Source: JBCCMQ01 sp039179985
GTDB taxonomy: Bacteria > Pseudomonadota > Alphaproteobacteria > Rhodobacterales > Rhodobacteraceae
NCBI GenBank assembly: GCA_039179985.1
Contig: JBCDED010000007.1
Coordinates: 8,390 to 72,389, forward strand
Length of the DNA: 64,000 nt
Direction: 5' to 3'
Program-made: the position numbers and the translations under genes
Part shown: piece after piece, positions 58,422-64,000 of the stretch
How the letters are laid out: every line of letters starts with the position of its first letter
How positions within the stretch are numbered: position 1 is the first letter of the stretch
Notes under the pieces: model-generated
The model's input: only the letters and a program-made list of their open reading frames with translations
Database searches by the model: none
Told to the model about the DNA's origin: nothing

Positions 58422-59549
58422 ATGGCCCTGAACCACGTTCGTCCCTGGCGCAACATCTACCGGCGCGAGAGCCGCAAGATCCATGTCGGCCCGGTGCCGG
58501 TAGGGGGCGATGCGCCGATCGCCGTTCAGACCATGACAAACACGGACACGAGCGATGTCTCCGCCACCGTCGCTCAGGTTGCGGCCTGCGCCGAAGCGGG
58601 GGCGGATATCGTGCGTGTCTCGACCCCTGACGCGCCCTCGACAAAGGCGCTGAAGGAGATCGTCCGTGAAAGCCCTGTGCCGATCGTAGCGGACATCCAT
58701 TTTCACTACAAACGCGCCATCGAAGCGGCCGAGGCGGGCGCCGCCTGCCTGCGGATCAACCCAGGCAACATCGGCGATGAGGCGCGCGTCAAGGAGGTCA
58801 TCAAGGCCGCCAAGGATCACGGCTGTTCCATCCGCATCGGCGTGAATGCCGGGTCGCTGGAAAAGCACCTTCTGGAAAAATACGGCGAGCCGTGCCCCGA
58901 GGCCATGGTCGAAAGCGGGCTCGATCACATTAAGATTCTTCAGGACAACGATTTCCACGAGTTCAAGATCTCTGCGAAGGCCTCGGATGTTTTCCTCTCG
59001 GCAGCCGCCTACCAGAGCTTGGCAGAGGTCACGGACGCCCCCATCCATCTTGGCATTACGGAAGCCGGTGGGCTTGTCTCAGGCACGATCAAGTCAGCCA
59101 TCGGCCTCGGGAACCTGCTCTGGATGGGCATTGGCGACACCATCCGCGTCAGTCTCTCAGCCGACCCTGTTGAAGAAGTGAAGGTTGGGTTCGAAATCCT
59201 CAAGTCACTGGGCCTGCGGCACCGGGGCGTAAACATCATTTCCTGTCCCTCCTGCGCCCGCCAGGGTTTTGATGTGATCAAGACCGTGGAAACGCTGGAA
59301 CGGCGGCTTGAACATGTGAAGACACCCATGAGCCTGTCGATCATCGGCTGCGTGGTGAATGGCCCGGGCGAGGCGCTCATGACCGATGTGGGCTTCACCG
59401 GCGGCGGGGCCGGGCACGGCATGGTCTATCTGGCCGGCAAACAGAGCCATAAAATGTCGAATGACGAGATGGTCGATCACATCGTCGGACTGGTCGAAAA
59501 GCGCGCAGAAGAACTGGAAGCCGAACAGGCGCCGGAGGCCGCCGAATAG
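58422..59549 (+). CDS. ispG: 4-hydroxy-3-methylbut-2-enyl-diphosphate synthase
   Basis: 375 aa, standard length. Penultimate step of the MEP isoprenoid pathway. N-terminal barrel VQTMTNTDTSDVSATV, DIHFHYKRAIEA and LRINPGNIGDE; C-terminal [4Fe-4S] ligands CPSCARQGFD and GCVVNGPGEA. ATG at 58422 behind GGAG; four extra upstream codons from GTG 58410 are possible. Convergent with the M48 gene, whose stop is 1 bp away. Confidence 0.96.
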   Translation: MALNHVRPWRNIYRRESRKIHVGPVPVGGDAPIAVQTMTNTDTSDVSATVAQVAACAEAGADIVRVSTPDAPSTKALKEIVRESPVPIVADIHFHYKRAIEAAEAGAACLRINPGNIGDEARVKEVIKAAKDHGCSIRIGVNAGSLEKHLLEKYGEPCPEAMVESGLDHIKILQDNDFHEFKISAKASDVFLSAAAYQSLAEVTDAPIHLGITEAGGLVSGTIKSAIGLGNLLWMGIGDTIRVSLSADPVEEVKVGFEILKSLGLRHRGVNIISCPSCARQGFDVIKTVETLERRLEHVKTPMSLSIIGCVVNGPGEALMTDVGFTGGGAGHGMVYLAGKQSHKMSNDEMVDHIVGLVEKRAEELEAEQAPEAAE

Positions 59550-59550
59550 C

Positions 59551-60894
59551 CTAGCGCCGGCTCACCCGTTCTGCTGCTGTCAAAATATCCTGTGCCCGGT
59601 TCCACGGCGTCGATCCCCGGGGCAGGGCCCCGGCGGCCCGCGCGGCGTGGACCCGCGCGTCGCCAAGGCGCCCCTGGAGCGCATAGCGCTCTGCGGTGGA
59701 CAGCGACGCCATGGCGTTGTCCCCGGCCCGGGCATAGGCCATTGCCAAATCCCGCAAGAGCCGTGCGTTAAGCCGGTCGCGTGCACGTGCTTGCTGGAGA
59801 ATCTCCAGAGCCTTGGTGTTGTTCGCCTGCGTGTCCGTCGCCAAAAGCGCCCGGCCATATCCCGCCAGAATAAGCGGATGGCGCGGCGCGAGCGCCACGG
59901 CCTCGGCATAGGTCTCGATCGCCGGGCCGTAGCGGCGCGAGTCAAAGAGGATCTGACCTTTCAACTCCATCAGAAACGGATCTTCCGGACGCTCCGACAA
60001 AGCCCGGTCGATGTAGCGGATTGCATCGTCGATGTTGCGGTCCCGGAAATGCGCGACGGCGCGCTGCATGTCGGCCACATGGCCGGTCTGATTGCCGACC
60101 TGCCGCAGCGTGTAGGCCGGTGGCCGGATGAAAGCGCCGAGTTTCCCACGCGCCCGGTCGAACCAGTACTGGTGGTCGGCATCGGGTTCGAAACGCGGTT
60201 TGGAGGCCGCGGCATTGGAGAGCGCCCGCATGCGGTCGCGGGAAAGCGGGTGGGAGCGCACATAGGGGTCCTGGCGGCTGACAGACAATGCGTCCTGTCC
60301 CACGAACCGTTCCAGGACTTCGCTGGCTGCCCGTGGATCGATGCCCGCACTGGTCAGATAATTGACAGAGGATTGGTCCGCCGAAGCCTCTTCGGCCCGG
60401 GTATGGGCGAGAAAACTCTGCAGAGCCGCGCCCTGGGAACCGATGGCAAGACCCGCCGCTGCTTCGCCCGCCCCGGCAGCCGCTGCCGCAAGGGCGACCA
60501 GAAGCCCTATTCCCGCGCCCGAGCGGGCGGCCTTCATGTTCGATACTCGCCGGCTGAGGTGACCATTGGCGATATGCGCGAGTTCGTGTGCGATCACCGA
60601 TTGAAGCTGTGGCGCAGAATCCAGCCGTAAGACCATCCCGGAATGGATGAAAACGTGTTTCGTGTCGACGACGAAGGCGTTCATCCGGTCATCGTTCACG
60701 AGGAGGATCTGCATCCGGTTGGGGCTGAGCCCGGCGGCCGTCACCAGAGGCCGCGCCAGTTGGCGCAGGCCGTGCTCGATATCGGCGTCCCGGATCAGGC
60801 TTTGCGCCTGGAGGCTTCCCGGAAAAAATGACGCACTCATCAGCAAGGGAAGGATCGGAAACACCCGAAAGACAAAGCTGAACACTGCGGCCAT
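59551..60894 (-). CDS. M48 metalloprotease with TPR repeats (BepA-like)
   Basis: 447 aa. Signal peptide (MAAVFSFVFRVFPILPLLMSASFFPGSLQA). Catalytic zinc site HELAH near residue 100, with the third ligand in AEEASADQSSVNYL. The C-terminal half is TPR-like helices (FRDRNIDDAIRYIDRALSERPEDPFLMELKGQILFDSRRYGPAIETYAEAVALAP). BepA-type periplasmic chaperone-protease for outer-membrane protein assembly. Start at 60894 (AAAGGTCA before it); the long in-frame extension upstream is not supported. Confidence 0.9.
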   Translation of the reverse strand: MAAVFSFVFRVFPILPLLMSASFFPGSLQAQSLIRDADIEHGLRQLARPLVTAAGLSPNRMQILLVNDDRMNAFVVDTKHVFIHSGMVLRLDSAPQLQSVIAHELAHIANGHLSRRVSNMKAARSGAGIGLLVALAAAAAGAGEAAAGLAIGSQGAALQSFLAHTRAEEASADQSSVNYLTSAGIDPRAASEVLERFVGQDALSVSRQDPYVRSHPLSRDRMRALSNAAASKPRFEPDADHQYWFDRARGKLGAFIRPPAYTLRQVGNQTGHVADMQRAVAHFRDRNIDDAIRYIDRALSERPEDPFLMELKGQILFDSRRYGPAIETYAEAVALAPRHPLILAGYGRALLATDTQANNTKALEILQQARARDRLNARLLRDLAMAYARAGDNAMASLSTAERYALQGRLGDARVHAARAAGALPRGSTPWNRAQDILTAAERVSRR

Positions 60895-60949
60895 TGACCT
60901 TTGCGCACCCCACGTGCTTACCCGACACATGTGAATATCGGAGGAAAGC

Positions 60950-62098
60950 TTGGAACGTTCAACCCGCAGCGCCGTGGATGCCTTCATCGTGATGGACGTT
61001 TTGGCTGCCGCCAACCGCGCTGAGGCCGAAGGGCGCCGGATCATCCGGATGGAAGTCGGACAGCCGGGAACGCCTGCGCCCGAAGGGGCGCGCCGGGCGT
61101 TGGCAGAGGCGCTGGAACGCGGAACGTTGGGCTATACCGAGGCACTGGGCCTGCCGGCACTGCGGCAGAGGATCGCACGGCACTACCGCGACTGGTACGG
61201 TTGCGACATTGACCCGGCACGCGTCGTGGTGACGGCGGGCGCGTCCGGGGCGTTTCTGCTGGCCTTCACGGCGCTTTTTGACGCGGGCGACAAGGTGGCG
61301 ATGGGCGATCCGGGGTATCCCAGTTATCGCCAGATCCTCCGTGCGTTAAGCGTGGAGCCTGTAGGTTTGCGCACGGAGGCTGCGGATCGCTTTCAGCTGA
61401 CGGCGGACCAGGTACGGCAATCCGAGGGGCTGAAGGGCGTGATCCTCGCCTCGCCGGGAAACCCCAGCGGGACCATGCTGGGGCGGCAACCGCTCGCCAA
61501 TCTCATCGAAGCGGCGCGCGAACGGGGGCTGGCCGTGATCTCCGATGAAATCTACCACGGCATTGCCTACGGCGACCGGTCGGTTTCGGCGCTGGAGATT
61601 TCCGATGACGTCTATGTGGTGAATTCCTTCTCCAAGTATTTCTCCATGACCGGCTGGCGGATCGGTTGGATGGTCGTGCCCGAAGACCATGTGCGCACCG
61701 TCGAACGTCTGGCGCAGAACATGTTCATCTGTGCGCCTCATGCCTCGCAGGTGGCCGCGCTCGCAGCGATGGACTGCACAAAGGAACTGGAACGCCACGT
61801 GGCGCAATATCGCGCGAACAGGAACCTCTTGCTGACCGGGCTGCCAGAGGCGGGCTTTCGACGCTTTGCCCCACCCGATGGCGCCTTTTACATCTACGCA
61901 GATCTTGACGGTATCACCGATGATGCCCTTGGGTTTTGTCGCGATGTGCTCGCGGGGGCGGGCGTTGCTGTGACACCGGGGCTGGATTTCGACCCGGCGC
62001 GCGGGCACGGCACCCTACGGTTTTCCTACGCCAGACCGACCGAGGACATTGCCGAAGGCCTGGGGCGCCTCAAGGATTTCATGGAGGCGCGCGCATGA
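60950..62098 (+). CDS. Class I/II pyridoxal-phosphate aminotransferase
   Basis: 382 aa. RIIRMEVGQPGTPAPEGARRAL, YTEALGLPALRQRIARHY, ASPGNPSGTMLGR, VISDEIYHGIAYG and the Lys in VVNSFSKYFSMTGWRIGWMV. Resembles aspartate-type family I transaminases; the acceptor is not clear. TTG start at 60950 behind GAGGAAAGC. Stop overlaps the amidase start by 4 bp, so the two are co-translated. Confidence 0.9.
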   Translation: MERSTRSAVDAFIVMDVLAAANRAEAEGRRIIRMEVGQPGTPAPEGARRALAEALERGTLGYTEALGLPALRQRIARHYRDWYGCDIDPARVVVTAGASGAFLLAFTALFDAGDKVAMGDPGYPSYRQILRALSVEPVGLRTEAADRFQLTADQVRQSEGLKGVILASPGNPSGTMLGRQPLANLIEAARERGLAVISDEIYHGIAYGDRSVSALEISDDVYVVNSFSKYFSMTGWRIGWMVVPEDHVRTVERLAQNMFICAPHASQVAALAAMDCTKELERHVAQYRANRNLLLTGLPEAGFRRFAPPDGAFYIYADLDGITDDALGFCRDVLAGAGVAVTPGLDFDPARGHGTLRFSYARPTEDIAEGLGRLKDFMEARA

Positions 62099-63222
62099 GA
62101 ACCGGTGCGATCTTGGCCGTGGCCGTCTGGTGGCTCGCCCAGGCCGCGGCCTTTGCGGGACCGGTTACGCTGGAGCTTGAGTTCGAGCTGCCCCAGGCAA
62201 CGCCTTACAGGGTTTCGGCCGAAGAGATGCCGCCCAGCCTATTTGTGGATCTCGCCGAAGCCGAGGGTTTGGCAGAGACCGATTTGGGCTGGTTCCCGCC
62301 GGAGGTCACCGGTTACCGCATTACGCTGGCCCCCGATGGCTGGCAGCGGATTGCCTTTGATCTCAGCAGGCCGCACGACGTTCAGCGCGTGGTCCTCGAC
62401 ACCGGGGAGGATCCACCTGTCTTGCGAGTGGGCCTCGCGGCTCTGGCCGACTTTGTGCCCCCGGCTGCGGATCCTCCGGTAGCATCCCTGCAGCCGCAGG
62501 CACCGCGTGGCGATCCGCGCCCGCTGGTCGCGCTTGACCCCGGCCATGGCGGCATCGATGCGGGCGCCGTGCGCGAGAACCTGCGCGAAGCCGACCTGAC
62601 GCTGTCCTTCGCCCGCGAGCTCTCGGAGATCCTGATCCGCTCGGGCCGGTTCCGTGTGATGCTGACCCGCACCGATGATAGCTACCTGCGCCTGGGCGAC
62701 CGGGTCAGCCGCGCCCGTGCCGCCGGGGCCGCGGCGCTGATTTCGCTCCATGCGGATGCCCTTGAAGAAGGCAAGGCCAGCGGTACGGTCGTCTACACGC
62801 TGTCTGAAGAAGCCACCGATGACGTGTCCCGGGAACTCGTCGTTATGCATGACAGGTCGGATGTTCTGGGCGGCGTGGACCTGACCGGAGCGGGCGACGA
62901 CATCTCTGGCGTCCTTGTCGAGCTTGCGCGCCGTCGCACGGACCCGATGTCGCGCGCGCTCGCTGAGGCGCTTGTGGGTGCCCTCGGCGCCGCGGAGATC
63001 AACCTGAACTCGCAACCGAACCGGGCGGCGGCGTTCAGCGTGCTCAAGGCCGCCGATATCCCGTCGGTGCTGGTCGAGCTTGGCTTCATGTCAGACCCCG
63101 GTGACCTGAAGAAACTACAGGACCCGGCGTGGCGTTCCCGCGCGGCAGAGGCGCTCGGCGACGGTGTCATCGTCTGGGCCGACAGCCCGATCTCGGGCTT
63201 GACCGTGATCGCTAACGAATAG
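62095..63222 (+). CDS. N-acetylmuramoyl-L-alanine amidase (AmiC/AmiA type)
   Basis: 375 aa with an N-terminal signal sequence (MRTGAILAVAVWWLAQAAAFA). The N-terminal beta region (62-230 nt downstream of the signal) is AMIN-like. The amidase_3 domain has zinc ligands DPGHGG, the Glu in RENLREADLTLSFA, SLHADALEEG, and the catalytic VELGFMSDPGDL. Cuts the amide bond between muramic acid and peptide, needed for daughter-cell separation. Coupled to the aminotransferase by ATGA; followed by a class A penicillin-binding protein. Confidence 0.93.
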   Translation: MRTGAILAVAVWWLAQAAAFAGPVTLELEFELPQATPYRVSAEEMPPSLFVDLAEAEGLAETDLGWFPPEVTGYRITLAPDGWQRIAFDLSRPHDVQRVVLDTGEDPPVLRVGLAALADFVPPAADPPVASLQPQAPRGDPRPLVALDPGHGGIDAGAVRENLREADLTLSFARELSEILIRSGRFRVMLTRTDDSYLRLGDRVSRARAAGAAALISLHADALEEGKASGTVVYTLSEEATDDVSRELVVMHDRSDVLGGVDLTGAGDDISGVLVELARRRTDPMSRALAEALVGALGAAEINLNSQPNRAAAFSVLKAADIPSVLVELGFMSDPGDLKKLQDPAWRSRAAEALGDGVIVWADSPISGLTVIANE

Positions 63223-63322
63223 GGTTCAACGCATGGTGCGGCGTGGCCAAATGTCGCCCGCGCCGTTTTGACGATACTCCTGGGCTGGGCTATAACCGGG
63301 CCATGTGCAGGTAGGGGTCGCA

Positions 63323-64000
63323 ATGCTTCGGTTCATCCTTTCTTTTTTTGGCTCAATCTTCAGCTTCGTAACCATCGGTGCGGTGCTGGCGGCCCTTGTT
63401 GTGGGCGCCATTTTCTGGATGTACGGCCGCGATCTGCCCAACCACGAACAGCTGGCGCGCTATACGCCGCCCACGATCAGCCGCATCTATTCCGGCGAAG
63501 GCGAGATCATTGACGAATTTGCCCGCGAACGTCGGCTTTTCGTCCCGGCCGAAGAGATCCCGCCCTTGGTCAAACAGGCCTTCATTTCGGCCGAGGACAA
63601 GAATTTCTACAACCACGCCGGGTTTGACCCCGTTGGGATCGCCAGCGCAGCCATTGATGCAGCACAGGGGGGCCGGTTGCGCGGCGCCTCGACGATCACC
63701 CAGCAGGTCATGAAGAATTTCCTGCTCTCGGGCGACCGCACCGCCGAACGGAAGATAAAGGAACTGATCCTCGCCGTGCGGCTAGAGAACACCTTGAACA
63801 AGGAAGAAATCCTTGAGCTCTATCTCAACGAGATTTTCCTTGGCCAGAACTCCTATGGTGTGGCTGCGGCGGCACAGAGCTATTTCAACAAGACTCTGGC
63901 CGAACTGGCGCCGGGCGAGGCGGCCTATCTGGCGGCACTGCCCAAGGCGCCGTCGAACCGGCACCCGGTGCGCAACTACGATGAGGCGGTCTTCTGGCGC
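63323..64000 (+). CDS. Class A penicillin-binding protein (PBP1A), 3' end outside window
   Basis: 226 codons visible. N-terminal membrane helix (FGSIFSFVTIGAVLAALVVGAIFWMY), then RIYSGEGEIIDEFARERRLFV, transglycosylase motifs AFISAEDKNFYNHAGFD (catalytic Glu), GASTITQQVMKNFLLS, RKIKELILAVRLEN and ILELYLNEIFLGQNSYGVAAAAQSYF. Polymerises and cross-links peptidoglycan; the transpeptidase part lies beyond the window. ATG 63323 with AGGTAGGGG upstream. Likely the next gene of the envelope block. Confidence 0.93.
   Translation, partial: MLRFILSFFGSIFSFVTIGAVLAALVVGAIFWMYGRDLPNHEQLARYTPPTISRIYSGEGEIIDEFARERRLFVPAEEIPPLVKQAFISAEDKNFYNHAGFDPVGIASAAIDAAQGGRLRGASTITQQVMKNFLLSGDRTAERKIKELILAVRLENTLNKEEILELYLNEIFLGQNSYGVAAAAQSYFNKTLAELAPGEAAYLAALPKAPSNRHPVRNYDEAVFWR

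Overview
The window is a high-GC alphaproteobacterial chromosome segment, most likely from a Rhodobacteraceae (Roseobacter/Rhodobacter-type) bacterium. This rests on gene content and protein sequence, since no search was run: a C4-pathway 5-aminolevulinate synthase (HemA) behind an FnrL-like box, a cysG/DUF2849/sulfite reductase/cysH/DUF934/fpr sulfur operon, fused TRAP and TAXI transport proteins, VPLPA-CTERM secreted proteins, and a FabI/DUF3141/MaoC-Pta/AckA operon. There are no rRNA genes, CRISPR arrays or prophage. Three tRNAs are present: Val-CAC, Val-TAC and Asp-GTC.

Left part (1-29.4 kb): infC (cut by the window edge, ATA start); a two-gene envelope operon with a Pro-rich repeat protein; a thiol-redox protein; the assimilatory sulfate reduction and siroheme operon with a divergent Lrp-type regulator; a cupin, a P450 and a fused TRAP permease; a DUF808 membrane protein, a BKACE-type enzyme, an SDR and a LysR regulator; two methyltransferases; a hemolysin III-type membrane protein; a TAXI receptor; tpiA; sufA/sufT; a TetR regulator plus membrane hydroxylase operon with a perfect palindromic operator; tgt; a VPLPA-CTERM protein; lon behind a heat-shock-like promoter; and a ParB-domain protein.

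Middle (29.4-47.8 kb): a tRNA-Val(CAC) borders a lower-GC accessory patch with an NTF2-like protein, degenerate sequence, a YjhX-type toxin and a previously unlisted 46-codon reading frame just downstream of it. Next comes an operon encoding a solute-binding-like protein (frameshifted), an XpaC-like protein and a solute-binding/von Willebrand A fusion. No TelA partner is present. Then follow a PhnCDE-type ABC transporter (binding protein frameshifted) ending in a methyltransferase, a 3-oxoacid CoA-transferase pair, and the FabI/DUF3141/MaoC-Pta (frameshifted)/AckA operon. A second tRNA-Val(TAC), with a duplicated 3' flank, is followed by an IS3-type transposase remnant.

Right part (47.8-64 kb): a SABATH-like carboxyl methyltransferase; a saccharopine-dehydrogenase-like/DUF4166/DUF2269 cluster; a secreted VPLPA-CTERM GDSL hydrolase; a small membrane protein; a pirin; tRNA-Asp; an M20 dipeptidase; hemA; a RodZ-like protein; ispG; a BepA-like M48 protease; an aminotransferase; an N-acetylmuramoyl-L-alanine amidase; and the start of a class A penicillin-binding protein. 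The last block is largely cell-envelope and core metabolism.

Three genes between 31.6 and 44.5 kb are broken by small indels. They may be real decay or sequence errors, and this should be settled before any biological claim. The best candidates for poorly described biology are the solute-binding/XpaC/VWA operon, the YjhX-plus-small-ORF pair, the DUF3141 protein with a PHA-synthase-like Cys-Asp-His set, the SABATH-like enzyme, and the TetR operon with an apparently leaderless, operator-embedded promoter.
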